Positions 49,690 to 58,594 of a DNA stretch of 64,000 bases are shown in pieces. The stretch comes from Neorhizobium petrolearium (GTDB lineage Bacteria; Pseudomonadota; Alphaproteobacteria; Rhizobiales; Rhizobiaceae): the NCBI RefSeq assembly GCF_017873175.1, contig NZ_JAGGJW010000006.1:248001-312000 (forward strand), written 5' to 3'. Position numbers and translations under genes: made by a program. Below the pieces are notes generated by a model, which did no database searches, was not told the origin of the DNA, and saw only the letters and a program-made list of their open reading frames with translations. How positions within the stretch are numbered: position 1 is the first letter of the stretch; every line of letters begins with the position of its first letter.

Positions 49690-49908
49690 GGGACGCAGTT
49701 CTCCTCTCTCTTTTTTGATCGAATCTTTACAATTGTGACGCCTGAAAAAAGTTCCTCGCGACTTGTGGAAAATTTCGCCTGCCGGCCCACACCCACGCGG
49801 AGCTTGTTCTTTCGCCAAGCCTCTGCCTTCTTGCGCAGCTAAAATACAAACTGATTCGGGGGCCGATGGGGCGACCCCGCCGGCACAGCCGATGCCAAGG
49901 AGATTGCG

Positions 49909-50934
49909 ATGACGGACGGCAATAGACACCAGATTACCGAAATGCGGCCGAAGATCACCGTGATCGGCGTCGGCGGCGGCGGCGGCAACGCCATCAACAA
50001 CATGATCGCCGAAAACCTGGAAGGCGTCGATTTCATCGCCGCCAACACGGATGCGCAGGTGCTTGCGACATCGAAGGCCTCGCGCCGCATTCAGCTCGGA
50101 GCGCATGTGACGGAGGGCCTCGGCGCCGGGTCGCTGCCGGAGATCGGCCGCGCGGCGGCGGAGGAATCGATCGACGAGATCATGGACCATCTGTCCGGCT
50201 CGCACATGTGCTTCGTGACCGCCGGCATGGGCGGCGGCACGGGAACGGGTGCCGCGCCAATCATCGCGCAGGCTGCCCGCAATGCGGGCATCCTGACCGT
50301 CGGTGTGGTGACGAAACCCTTCACCTTCGAGGGCAACCGCCGCATGAAGACGGCCGAAACCGGCATCGAGGAACTGCGCCGGGCGGCGGATACGGTGATC
50401 GTCATTCCGAACCAGAACCTTTTCCGCATCGCCGACGCAAAAACCACGTTCGCCGACGCCTTCATGACCGCTGACCGGGTTCTGTTTTCCGGTGTCGGCT
50501 GCATTACCGACCTGATCGTCAAGGAAGGTCTGATCAACCTCGATTTCGCCGACGTGAAATCGGTGATGAAGGGCATGGGACGGGCGATGATGGGTACCGG
50601 CGAAGCTTCCGGCGACCAGCGGGCGCTGACCGCCGCAGAGGCGGCGATCGCCAATCCGCTGCTCGATGAAATCTCCATGAAGGGCGCCAGAGGCGTGCTG
50701 ATCTCGATCTCCGGCGGCTCCGACATGACGCTGTTTGAGGTGGACGAAGCGGCAAGCCGCATCCGCGACGAGGTCATGGACGATGCCGATATCGTCGTCG
50801 GCGCGATCTTCGACCGCAATCTCGACGGCAAGTTCCGCGTCTCGGTCGTGGCGACCGGCCTCGACGGCGGCGAGATCGCAGCCGCCCCGGAGGTTCCGGC
50901 CGGCACGCAGGCAGCCTACCGCACGCTGCAATAG
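49909..50934 (+). CDS. ftsZ2: second FtsZ-type protein lacking the C-terminal tail
   Basis: The 341-residue product keeps the FtsZ GTPase core: [20 protein letters not shown], the signature GGGTGTG at 108-114, and the T7 synergy loop [11 protein letters not shown]. It ends at about residue 341, just after the core, so the long linker and the C-terminal peptide that binds FtsA and ZipA are missing. This matches the short second FtsZ described in Sinorhizobium and Agrobacterium. AAGGAG precedes the ATG. It is convergent with the TetR gene, with only 9 bases between stops. Confidence 0.92.
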   Translation: MTDGNRHQITEMRPKITVIGVGGGGGNAINNMIAENLEGVDFIAANTDAQVLATSKASRRIQLGAHVTEGLGAGSLPEIGRAAAEESIDEIMDHLSGSHMCFVTAGMGGGTGTGAAPIIAQAARNAGILTVGVVTKPFTFEGNRRMKTAETGIEELRRAADTVIVIPNQNLFRIADAKTTFADAFMTADRVLFSGVGCITDLIVKEGLINLDFADVKSVMKGMGRAMMGTGEASGDQRALTAAEAAIANPLLDEISMKGARGVLISISGGSDMTLFEVDEAASRIRDEVMDDADIVVGAIFDRNLDGKFRVSVVATGLDGGEIAAAPEVPAGTQAAYRTLQ

Positions 50935-50943
50935 GCGGCCCGG

Positions 50944-51639
50944 CTAATTCGAAAACAGCAGCTTGATGTAGGAGCGGTAGGCCAGAATCTGCCGCTCCAG
51001 TTGCGCCGGATCCTTAAGCGCCTTTGACATGATGATCGAGCCGTCAAAGATGCAGGAGAGCATGTTCGCCACGTCTTCAAGGTTGACCGGATCGCGTGGT
51101 GGATAGACGGCGACGATCTCTTCGATATAGCCTAGGAAACGGGCGTTCCAGGCCTTGACCGAATTGGCGTTCGTTTCATGGATGTCGCGATCGAAGAGCC
51201 GTTCCTGATAGCAGATCGAGGCGATGAGGCAGCCCGGATGCCCGCCCGGCAGGTCACGCGCCAGTTCGCTCAGGAATTTCAGCCCCAGCAGGAAGGCCTG
51301 CAGCGGGTCGTCGTTGAGTTCCCGCGCGCGGCCGAAAATCGCGTCGAAAATCCGATCGTTTTCGGCCACGTAGCGGCGCAGCATTTCGCGCGCCAGCTCG
51401 TTCTTGTCCCGGAAATGGTAGAAGAAACCGCTCTTGGTGATACCGGCTTCGGCAATCACTTCCTCGATCGAAGTCGCGGCAAAACCTTTGGCAAGCACCG
51501 CGGCCTGGGCGATCTCCATGATGCGGTCGCGGGTCGCGGCTCCCTTGCGCGTGTCCCGCGGTTCGGAAAACTTGACCAGCGGTACAGTTTCTCCCCGTCC
51601 TGAAACGGGTTCCTCAAGCATCTCTTCTCTCGGAGACAT
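50944..51639 (-). CDS. TetR/AcrR family transcriptional regulator
   Basis: The 231-residue protein has the TetR helix-turn-helix near residues 35-80: RDRIMEIAQAAVLAKGFAAT, SIEEVIAEAGITKSGFFYHF and RDKNELAREML. The C-terminal domain resembles the YcdC/LfrR-like types with GGHPGCLIASICYQERLFD. A charged N-terminal tail of about 30 residues precedes it; a later ATG could be the true start. It is divergent from the homocysteine methyltransferase, which is a likely target. Confidence 0.92.
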   Translation of the reverse strand: MSPREEMLEEPVSGRGETVPLVKFSEPRDTRKGAATRDRIMEIAQAAVLAKGFAATSIEEVIAEAGITKSGFFYHFRDKNELAREMLRRYVAENDRIFDAIFGRARELNDDPLQAFLLGLKFLSELARDLPGGHPGCLIASICYQERLFDRDIHETNANSVKAWNARFLGYIEEIVAVYPPRDPVNLEDVANMLSCIFDGSIIMSKALKDPAQLERQILAYRSYIKLLFSN

Positions 51640-51802
51640 GCTAACCTCCCGATATCGCTTGGCATTTTTAGAATATCGCGCGGCTGTACCACGCGCTCAC
51701 TAGAGCAGATGCCCGTTCTTCTGCGAAAAATCGGCCATTCCCCGGGAGGCCAGGAGCAATATTCGGCCGCCCATGATCTTCTTTTACCACAGGAGACGGA
51801 CA

Positions 51803-52753
51803 ATGGCCAAATATCGCCATAATCTGCCGCAGCTGAAAAGCGGCGATTTCCTTACCGATGGCGGTCTTGAAACGACGCTTGTCTTTCATCGCGGCATCGA
51901 TCTTCCGGCATTCGCCGCCTTTCCACTTCTGGACGACAGGAAGGGCCGTGAGGAACTGACGGAATACTATGAGACTTATCTTGCGATCGCCCGCGAGCGA
52001 GGCCTCGGCTTCATCCTCGATACGCCCACCTGGCGGGCGAATGCCGACTGGGGACCGCAGCTCGGTTACGATATCGAGACGCTCCGAGAGATCAACATAC
52101 GCTCGGTCGACTTCATCGCGAAACTGCGCAGGGCCTGGGAAAAGCCCGGCGCGCCGGTCGTCCTGAACGGTGTCATCGGTCCGCGCGGCGATGGCTACAG
52201 GGACGGCAACATGGACCCGCTGGCCGCCAAGGACTATCACGCCTTCCAGGCGGAAGCCTTTGCCGCGAGCCAGGCGGACATGATCTCGGCGATCACGATG
52301 AACAATATCGGCGAGGCGGTCGGCATCACCCGCGCCGCGAAACGCGCCGGCATGCCCTGCGTCGTCTCCTTCACCGTCGAAACGGACGGCAGGCTCGTCA
52401 ACGGTAAGACGCTGCAGGCAGCGATCGAGGAGACGGACGCGGCAACCGACGGATATGCGACCTATTACATGGTCAACTGCGCCCATCCGAGCCATTTCGA
52501 GGACGCGCTTTCCCGCGGGGATGCCTGGGTGAAGCGGATCGCCGGCATCCGCGCCAACGCGTCGGTGAAAAGCCATCAGGAGCTCGATGAGGCGCCGGAG
52601 CTCGACATCGGCGATCCGCTCGACCTTGGCGCCCGCTACCGGACGCTTCGGAAGAATCATCCGGGAATGCGGGTGCTCGGAGGCTGCTGCGGCACGGATC
52701 ACCGGCATCTCCAGGCGATCTGCGACGCCTGCCTTCCGGCCGCGGCGGCCTGA
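51803..52753 (+). CDS. homocysteine S-methyltransferase family protein
   Basis: The 316-residue protein folds as the zinc barrel of MmuM and the MetH N-terminal domain. Zinc ligands are C226 in MVNCAHPSHF and C295-C296 in LGGCCGTDHRH. The front motif is LTDGGLETTLVFHRGIDLP. It may methylate homocysteine from S-methylmethionine or betaine-like donors, but the donor is unknown. ATG 51803 follows AGGAG. The 163-base gap to the divergent TetR gene holds the perfect palindrome CGATATCG at 51653, a possible operator part. Confidence 0.9.
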   Translation: MAKYRHNLPQLKSGDFLTDGGLETTLVFHRGIDLPAFAAFPLLDDRKGREELTEYYETYLAIARERGLGFILDTPTWRANADWGPQLGYDIETLREINIRSVDFIAKLRRAWEKPGAPVVLNGVIGPRGDGYRDGNMDPLAAKDYHAFQAEAFAASQADMISAITMNNIGEAVGITRAAKRAGMPCVVSFTVETDGRLVNGKTLQAAIEETDAATDGYATYYMVNCAHPSHFEDALSRGDAWVKRIAGIRANASVKSHQELDEAPELDIGDPLDLGARYRTLRKNHPGMRVLGGCCGTDHRHLQAICDACLPAAAA

Positions 52754-52768
52754 AGGGGAGGGCCGCCG

Positions 52769-52972
52769 ATGTCGAAGAGAGGTTTGATGGGGGCAATCAT
52801 CGGTGTGGCCGGCTACTGGTCGAAGTCGCCCTCTATGAGGGATGACACCGACAGCGAACGCGCCCGGGCAAAGCTTCGCAACCGCTTCCTGTTTGACGAG
52901 CATCTTCTTCGCGATATCGGCTTCCGCGAGGAAGTCTCCAGGTTCCACCGCAAGCGCTTTCCGGGTTTTTAG
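52769..52972 (+). CDS. small DUF1127-like protein
   Basis: This 67-residue basic protein has the DUF1127/YjiS-like pattern near its C terminus: RFLFDEHLLRDIGFREEVSR, where the family has D-x-x-L-x-D-I-G. The N terminus has a short hydrophobic stretch (GLMGAIIGVAGYW). Related rhizobial DUF1127 proteins affect RNA turnover or phosphate use. It starts 15 bases after the methyltransferase stop with GGGGAGG upstream, so it is probably co-transcribed. Confidence 0.7.
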   Translation: MSKRGLMGAIIGVAGYWSKSPSMRDDTDSERARAKLRNRFLFDEHLLRDIGFREEVSRFHRKRFPGF

Positions 52973-53098
52973 GCCCGCCGAGCCGTTTCGACCAGCACCT
53001 TCCGGAGGTTTTGCCTTCGGAAGGTATTTTCGTCTTTTCATTGTCATTGACCGAGGATATAGCTCGCCGCCCATTTCATCAGCGCGAGGAGCACGAGC

Positions 53099-53884
53099 AT
53101 GGACGCGAAAACTGTCGCCGCCCACTGGGAAGGCAATGCCGAGACCTGGACGATCTATTCGCGGGCAGGGCACGACAAGTACCGGGATGCGCTGAATACG
53201 CCGGCTTTTCTGGAAATGCTGCCGCCGGTCGCAGGCTTGAAGGGGCTCGACCTTGGCTGCGGGGAGGGGACGAACACCCGCGCCGTCGCAAGGCTCGGCG
53301 CAAAGATGACTGGCCTCGATATTGCGCCGACCTTTCTGCGTTACGGTCGCGAGACCGAGGAGCAGGATCCGCTCGGCATCGATTATGTGCTCGGCGACGG
53401 CCAGACGATCGGTTTTCCGGATGCAAGCTTCGATTTCGTCACCGCCTTCATGTCGATGATGGACATGGCCGACCAGCAGGGCGTGCTGAAGGAGGTGACG
53501 CGGGTGCTGAAACCCGGCGGATTCCTGCAATTCTCGATCCTGCACCCCTGTTTCGTGCCGCCGACACGCAGGAACATCCGCGACGAACGGGGCGAGGCGG
53601 TGGCCGTCCAGGTGGCCGATTATTTCGACGAGACCGAGGGACGCATAGAGCGATGGCTGTTTTCGGACATCCCGGCCGAGGAACGGGCGAGGCTGACGCC
53701 ATTTTCGATCCCCCGCTTCCACCGCACGCTGTCGACCTGGGTGTCGATGATCGTCGGCGCGGGGCTTGTCATCGAAGCCTTTGGCGAGCCGATGGCCTCA
53801 GAGGAGGTGGCCGCGGCCGAACCGGTGGTGGCCGACACCCGCGTGGCGCCGATCTTTCTGCATATCCGTGCAGTCAGGCCGTAG
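53099..53884 (+). CDS. class I SAM-dependent methyltransferase
   Basis: The 261-residue protein has SAM motif I as LDLGCGEGTNTRAV (50-63), an acidic motif II in MTGLDIAPTFLRYG, and post-motifs FDFVTAFMSMMDMADQQG and RVLKPGGFLQFSILHPCF, as in the UbiE/COQ5-like group. The substrate cannot be told. It ends AVRP at 53884. GCGAGGAGCACGAGC precedes ATG 53099. The next 282 bases have no gene. Confidence 0.9.
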   Translation: MDAKTVAAHWEGNAETWTIYSRAGHDKYRDALNTPAFLEMLPPVAGLKGLDLGCGEGTNTRAVARLGAKMTGLDIAPTFLRYGRETEEQDPLGIDYVLGDGQTIGFPDASFDFVTAFMSMMDMADQQGVLKEVTRVLKPGGFLQFSILHPCFVPPTRRNIRDERGEAVAVQVADYFDETEGRIERWLFSDIPAEERARLTPFSIPRFHRTLSTWVSMIVGAGLVIEAFGEPMASEEVAAAEPVVADTRVAPIFLHIRAVRP

Positions 53885-54166
53885 GACGAAGATGAGCCTT
53901 CCTTTAGAGACTCCTCGGGCCTACTATTTTGTCTTCGGCCATTGTTTTCCATCTTTTTTTCTCGATTGGTCTCATCGGAATTTCGGCTCCGGTGAATGTG
54001 GGACATTTTGCGGGCGACATGGCTCTCGCGACGGTCAAAGCCCGCGTTGATCGGCTGCCTACCGTTCTTCTGACCTTGACGGCGGGGATAGTCCGAGGTG
54101 AATGTTGAATGCCAATCGGATCCGAGCGCGTAAGTTGCAGCTACGAGTGAAGGTGCGACGCAGACC

Positions 54167-55096
54167 ATGGACACAGGTATTTTGGTGACGGACGACAATG
54201 ACGGCCTCGGCCATCTTCCGGACCGCAAGCAGCGGGAGCTTTCGCGCGCCTTGAAAATCATCTTCGAGGAATTCGAGGCGGCACAGCAGTCGAAGCTTTC
54301 CGAAAAGAAGAGAGCCGGGCGGATCTTGAAGGTCATTCTCTTCGGTTCCTATAGCCGCGGCGACTGGGTGGAAGATCGCAAGAGCGGTTACAGGTCCGAT
54401 TTCGATATCCTCGTTGTCGTCAATATCAAAAGCGTCGGAGAGGACAATGATCTGTGGCACGATGTGTCGGATCATTTCCTGCGCGAATTGACGATCACCA
54501 AGACGATCGAGACGCCGGTCAACATCATCGTTCACACACTACAGGACGTGAACGACCAGCTGGCACGCGGCAGGCCTTTCTTTATCGACCTCATCCGCGA
54601 CGGCATTCTGCTCTATGAAAAGGAAGGGCATCCGTTCGTGGCACCGAAGCCGCTCAGAGAGGAAGAGGCGAAGGAAGAAGCACAAAAGTACTTTGAAAAG
54701 TGGTTTATGCAGGCCACCCAGTTTTTTGTAACCGGGCAAGAACATACTCTGCGTCAATGGCAGGCAATGGCAGCTTTCAATTTGCATCAAGCCGCCGAAG
54801 CTTTCTATCACTGCGTCCTGCTTGTCCTGACCCTCTACTCGCCAAAGTCGCATCGCCTGAAATTCCTACGCTCTTCGGCTGAACGGATCGACGCGCGCCT
54901 GATCGAGGCATGGCCACGAGACACCAAATTCGCCCGCCGCTGTTTCGAGCGGCTCGATCGCGCCTACGTCGATGCGCGATATTCGCCGCATTACGAGATC
55001 ACGGAGGAAGAGCTGGAATGGCTGATCGAGCGCATAAAGGTTCTGCAGGCGCTCGTCCGGATAAGCTGCGAAGAGCGCCTCGTAAAAATGCCGTAG
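54167..55096 (+). CDS. fused MNT nucleotidyltransferase - HEPN domain protein
   Basis: The 309-residue protein joins two domains that normally form a two-gene toxin-antitoxin or defence pair. The MNT domain (about 25-155) has LFGSYSRGDW at 58-67 and the metal pair D78 and D80 in RSDFDILVVV. The HEPN domain (about 165-300) has QWQAMAAFNLHQAAEAFYHC and ends with ARYSPHYEI, which offers the Arg and His of the RNase motif in non-canonical spacing. In HepT-MntA the MNT protein AMPylates and silences the HEPN toxin; here one chain holds both. A CTTGAC box at 54075 may be its promoter. Confidence 0.85.
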   Translation: MDTGILVTDDNDGLGHLPDRKQRELSRALKIIFEEFEAAQQSKLSEKKRAGRILKVILFGSYSRGDWVEDRKSGYRSDFDILVVVNIKSVGEDNDLWHDVSDHFLRELTITKTIETPVNIIVHTLQDVNDQLARGRPFFIDLIRDGILLYEKEGHPFVAPKPLREEEAKEEAQKYFEKWFMQATQFFVTGQEHTLRQWQAMAAFNLHQAAEAFYHCVLLVLTLYSPKSHRLKFLRSSAERIDARLIEAWPRDTKFARRCFERLDRAYVDARYSPHYEITEEELEWLIERIKVLQALVRISCEERLVKMP

Positions 55097-55630
55097 CGTG
55101 CGCCGAGAAAGTGCACGCTGAGGCGAGATTGCTACGGCAAGATTGACACGTTGCAAAGCGAGCATGTGACGTTTCGTAAAGCGTCCGCCAAGCGGCATGA
55201 GATGTCGCATTCCTTGATACGAGCCGATACCGACCGGCCCCCTCTTTGATCCTTCGTTGATCTCACCACAACTCTGTAATCCGAGCATCCACGCCAGCTT
55301 ATCGGCGGAGCCTGCCAGCGCAGGCGAAATTCAAGCTGCCGCGACTGATGCTTCCGATAGCCGCTGGCAGTGCCTTCCCCTGCCCGCCAGAAAGGGGCGT
55401 GAGGCGCGCTCGCGTAATCGTTACTCCGGTGGCATCGCTTGCTTGCTCCAGCTGAGGCTTCGGTTAAGGAAGTGTTTATAGATTCATGAAAATGAGAGGG
55501 AGCCGCCGTTGATGCGGCGTCGCTGTACGGGAAGTCTGAGGACGGGCGGGACGGCCGCGCAGCGCTTGTAACCTGAGTAAATTTGCTTGCGCTTTTTGAT
55601 CCGCAGGCGCTGTACGGAGTAAAGCATACC
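55097..55630. other. 534-base gap with no supported gene
   Basis: Several frames are open on both strands for 60-180 codons, but none has a ribosome site, normal composition and a recognisable motif together. A short minus-strand stretch near 55270-55310 reads LAWMLGLQ, which recalls transposase ends, but nothing around it supports this. The right end should hold the promoter of the outer-membrane protein. I see no terminal inverted repeats. Confidence 0.4.
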
Positions 55631-56257
55631 ATGAACGCGAAGCCCTTCGCCCTGGCGTTGATCGCCGCATTTTCCACCACGCCCGTCTGGGCTGCCGACC
55701 TGACGTCCTATTCCGAACCACCGGCCTATAACGAGCCGGCGACGCCGTCCTCCGGCTGGGGCGGTGCCTATGTCGGTGGCGATCTCGGCATGTCGTCCCG
55801 CAAGCTCAACCCCTTCGACGGCGACAAGGGCCTGGTTCTCGGCGTCCATGGCGGCTACAACATGGACTTGGATTCCGGCGTCATCGGCGGCGAAATCGAG
55901 GCTTCCCATCTGGGCAACGTAAAAAGCCGCGTTCCGGGTGGCAATATCAAGGAACAGGGCCGCGTAGCCGCGAAGGCCAAGGCCGGTGTCGGCATCAACC
56001 AGACGCTCGTCTATGGCACCGCAGGCGTCGCGCTCACCAGCTTTGGCGATCATCGGGGCACCGATGGTCCCGATGGCTGGAAGCCGGGCTGGATCGTCGG
56101 CGCCGGCATCGAGCAGAAGCTTTCCGACAATCTTTCGGCCCGGTTCGAATACAACTATACCATGACCAACGATGTCCGCAGCACCACCGGCGGCGTCAGC
56201 TCGAAGACCGACGTGCGCGACCAGGTGCTCAAGGCCGGCGTGAACTACCGGTTCTGA
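55631..56257 (+). CDS. outer-membrane beta-barrel protein (Omp25/31-like)
   Basis: The 208-residue protein has a signal peptide (MNAKPFALALIAAFSTTPVWA) and an eight-stranded-barrel pattern: WGGAYVGGDLGMSSRKL, GLVLGVHGGYNMDLDSG, GWIVGAGIEQKLSDNLSARF and the final VLKAGVNYRF with terminal Phe, the outer-membrane insertion signal. It resembles the Omp25/Omp31 porin-like proteins of Brucella and Rhizobium. GGAG lies 11 bases before ATG 55631. A terminator follows at 56315. Confidence 0.92.
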   Translation: MNAKPFALALIAAFSTTPVWAADLTSYSEPPAYNEPATPSSGWGGAYVGGDLGMSSRKLNPFDGDKGLVLGVHGGYNMDLDSGVIGGEIEASHLGNVKSRVPGGNIKEQGRVAAKAKAGVGINQTLVYGTAGVALTSFGDHRGTDGPDGWKPGWIVGAGIEQKLSDNLSARFEYNYTMTNDVRSTTGGVSSKTDVRDQVLKAGVNYRF

Positions 56258-56314
56258 GCCGAGGCCTTCGCTTCCGGTCCGGGTCGAAGGCGGATTTCGG
56301 GGATTGAAAGATGA

Positions 56315-56356
56315 CGGCGCTGCATGCCTGAACGGGGATGCAGCGCCGCTAGTTTT
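56315..56356 (+). terminator. intrinsic terminator after the outer-membrane protein gene
   Basis: Eleven perfect pairs (56315-56325 with 56338-56348) close a 12-base loop and are followed by CTAGTTTT. It stands between convergent genes. Confidence 0.8.
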
Positions 56357-56361
56357 GTGCA

Positions 56362-57054
56362 TCAGTCCTCGATAACGGGTTCGGTGGCCGCTTGTGCGGT
56401 CATATCCTCGCGGACTTCGTCAATCTTGCCGACCGCAGGGCCGACGCCCAGAACATCCTGCGCCCATGACAATGTCTCGTCACTCACCGGCGCACCGGAA
56501 AAATCTTCCAGCGCATCGCGCAGCGCCAGTTCGCCAAGCGCGGGGTCCGTCAGGGCCGGATCCATGCCATTGGCGAGCTCATATTCCGCATAGGCCGTCA
56601 CATAGGCTGAAAGCGAGGCCATGCGCGGATCGCTGGTGTTGAGATAGGCGTGATAGTTCCGCTGCAGCGAGTTGAGACCGGCGAGCGTGGATGCTGCCGG
56701 CTTCGATGTCGGCACGGGCACCGTTTTCGAAACCTGATGGGGCGTATCCTTCTTGACCCGTTCCTTGCCGGAACCGCGATCGGCGGATGCCGAGCGGCTT
56801 TTAATCGAATTGCTGCGATCCGAGGCATTGTCACGGCCTCCGCCATGGCCACGATCACTCCCGCGATCGCTCCCATGACCGCCGCCATTGCCACCACCGT
56901 TTCCGCCGCCGTTCCCGCCCCCGTTTCCACCGCCACCGCCGTCACCGCCTTTGGCGAATGCGATGTCGGCAAATCCGGCCACACCTCCGCCGACGGAAAC
57001 TGCCACGAGCCCCATGGCCACGATGCTGTTCTTCAGGACGTTCTTCAGCTTCAT
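56362..57054 (-). CDS. secreted Gly-rich repeat protein
   Basis: I do not recognise a named family. The 230-residue product starts with a signal peptide (MKLKNVLKNSIVAMGLVAVS, ending near IAFA). A Gly/Asn-rich tract of repeated GGGN units follows (about residues 35-60). Next comes a segment rich in Asp, Arg, Ser and Gly, then a Lys/Pro linker. The folded C-terminal part includes LAGLNSLQRNYHAYLNTSDP and AYAEYELANGMDPAL. It probably acts in the periplasm or outside. GGAGG precedes ATG 57054. Confidence 0.8.
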   Translation of the reverse strand: MKLKNVLKNSIVAMGLVAVSVGGGVAGFADIAFAKGGDGGGGGNGGGNGGGNGGGNGGGHGSDRGSDRGHGGGRDNASDRSNSIKSRSASADRGSGKERVKKDTPHQVSKTVPVPTSKPAASTLAGLNSLQRNYHAYLNTSDPRMASLSAYVTAYAEYELANGMDPALTDPALGELALRDALEDFSGAPVSDETLSWAQDVLGVGPAVGKIDEVREDMTAQAATEPVIED

Positions 57055-57415
57055 CGCTTTCCTCCACACGCTCCTTGCGAAAACGAATCGACGCTCATCG
57101 CTTCGCGCCTCCATTCCGTTACGTAAGTCTGGCGCAGCGGTCGGGACAAATCCATGGGCATGGGACCAAATATCCAGATCTCGGGACCAAGGTCGGGCCC
57201 CGGGAGGACTTTGGTCTGATGGGAGAGGGGTTTTGCCAAGCCTATCTCATCAAAAGGAAGTTCGGCGGCAGGCTCGAAGATTGCCTTCTCAGGAGCGCGC
57301 TCAGGCCGTTGCCAGGCCTGCTGCCCGCCCGATCGCTTGCCGTTCGCTCCACGCATGACGAGACGGCCTGTTCGCGTTATCATCCCGGCTGCCATTTTCC
57401 GGTCGGGAGGAGAAA
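57055..57415. other. 361-base divergent intergenic region with repeated GGGAC boxes
   Basis: No gene is seen. Three near-copies of TCGGGACCAA start at 57141, 57161 and 57181, so GGGAC recurs at 19 and 21 bases, about two helical turns. GACCAA at 57185 also has an inverted partner TTGGTC at 57211. This is the layout of a regulator-binding array between the Gly-rich gene (-) and the DUF2380 gene (+). Confidence 0.5.
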
Positions 57416-57952
57416 ATGCGACACCTGCCCAAGCCAAGTTCGTATCTTCCTGCATGTTGCGCGCTTCTGATGGCGTTCGCTGGTATCGTCGGAGGTGCTG
57501 CATCCGGCTTCGCCGATGCTGCGGAACCGGTCACTCTTGCGACCACCGGTTTCGATTTCAGGGACACGTCCGGAGAAGCCAGGGACCAGCGTGCCGAGCA
57601 CGTGAAGCGGCTGAAGGTGCTGGGAACTGCGCTGCAGGAAGGCCTCTCCACCAGCGGGAGGATGAATGTCGTCCCGCTGATCTGTGGGGTCGGCGAATGC
57701 ACGGCAAGAACCGCCGGACTGGAAGCGCTATCCGTCCAGGCGAGAGAAGCCGGGGCAAGATACCTGCTGGTCGGAGAGGTTCAGAAAATGAGTACGCTGG
57801 TCGGCGGGGTGAAATTCGCGGTGCTCGACCTGGTCAGCAACAAGCCGACCTGCGACCGGTTTCTGAGCTACCGGGGCGATACCGATGAGGCCTGGCGGCG
57901 CGCCGGGGCATTTGCGGCACAGGACATCGAAAAACGCTGCCTGCCGGAGTAG
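57416..57952 (+). CDS. secreted DUF2380-like protein
   Basis: The 178-residue product has a long signal peptide (to about residue 36, SGFADA-A). The DUF2380-like pattern is LATTGFDFRDTSGEARDQRA, EHVKRLKVLGTALQEGLSTS, and LLVGEVQKMSTLV. Two Cys (in LICGVGECTART) may form a disulfide. The function of this family is unknown. GGGAGGAG precedes the ATG. The EF-hand gene follows 138 bases later. Confidence 0.75.
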   Translation: MRHLPKPSSYLPACCALLMAFAGIVGGAASGFADAAEPVTLATTGFDFRDTSGEARDQRAEHVKRLKVLGTALQEGLSTSGRMNVVPLICGVGECTARTAGLEALSVQAREAGARYLLVGEVQKMSTLVGGVKFAVLDLVSNKPTCDRFLSYRGDTDEAWRRAGAFAAQDIEKRCLPE

Positions 57953-58090
57953 GGGCGGGGCATGCAGTCGTCGGGCGAGATTGTTTTAAGCCGCGCCCAT
58001 TGCCAACGCTCTTGCCGTGCCTTCCGGATTGACGGCGATGACCTTGAGATCGGCCTTGACGGGACCAAGCCAAGCCAAAGGAGAAACGAG

Positions 58091-58522
58091 ATGAGAACGA
58101 CAACAATTCCAGCCGCGGTCCTGCTGGCCGCGGCAATCGCCGTCGGAAGTGCAGGCTTCGCCCTCGCGCAGACAAGCGGAGCGGATCCGCATCATCCGGC
58201 GGACTCGTCGCAGGCGGCCTCGCCCTCGGGAACAGAGGGCGTGACCGGACAGGGGCAGGGGACGCCGGGCTCCGACATGATGCCGGGTGGAATGATGGGG
58301 CGGGGCATGATGATGCAGCCCGGCATGATGAGGGGCATGCCGCCGATGGGCATGCGCGGGCAGATGATGAAGATCATGTTCGCGATCGCCGACACCGACG
58401 GGGACGGTGCCCTGTCCTTCGAGGAGGTGACGGCGGTCCACAAGCGGATTTTCGACAGCGTTGATGCGAACAAGGACGGCAAGGTAACGCCCGAGGAGAT
58501 GCAGGCGTTCTGGCGGCAATAA
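58091..58522 (+). CDS. secreted Met-rich protein with two EF-hands
   Basis: The 143-residue product has a signal peptide (ends near GFALA), a Ser/Gly linker, a strongly Met-rich segment at about 63-95 (for example GMMGRGMMMQPGMMRGMPP), and two complete EF-hand loops: DTDGDGALSFEE at 101-112 and DANKDGKVTPEE at 125-136. EF-hands bind calcium; the Met clusters could bind copper(I) as in periplasmic copper proteins, which is an inference. AAGGAG precedes ATG 58091; the upstream frame extension has no signal sequence. Confidence 0.88.
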   Translation: MRTTTIPAAVLLAAAIAVGSAGFALAQTSGADPHHPADSSQAASPSGTEGVTGQGQGTPGSDMMPGGMMGRGMMMQPGMMRGMPPMGMRGQMMKIMFAIADTDGDGALSFEEVTAVHKRIFDSVDANKDGKVTPEEMQAFWRQ

Positions 58523-58594
58523 GTGCCGCACCGGCGACTGCGGGATCGGCGACCCGCACCCCCGTATTGTGGAACAAGCGCCACAAGCCACCAG

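Noticed and set aside
49690..50931. Minus-strand extension of the 73-residue gene through ftsZ2 (487 codons open)
   Set aside because: Only the part below 49689 has normal composition and a ribosome site; the rest mirrors ftsZ2.
51668..53722. A 684-codon minus-strand frame opposite the homocysteine methyltransferase and SAM methyltransferase
   Set aside because: It spans two well-supported genes and has shadow composition.
55132..55310. Possible IS110-type transposase remnant (LAWMLGLQ on the minus strand)
   Set aside because: The likeness is eight residues only, with no catalytic motif, no second supporting block and no terminal repeats.
56880..56945. GC-rich tandem repeat that could be taken for a CRISPR-like or satellite array
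   Set aside because: It is the coding DNA of the GGGN tract of the secreted protein; there are no unique spacers.
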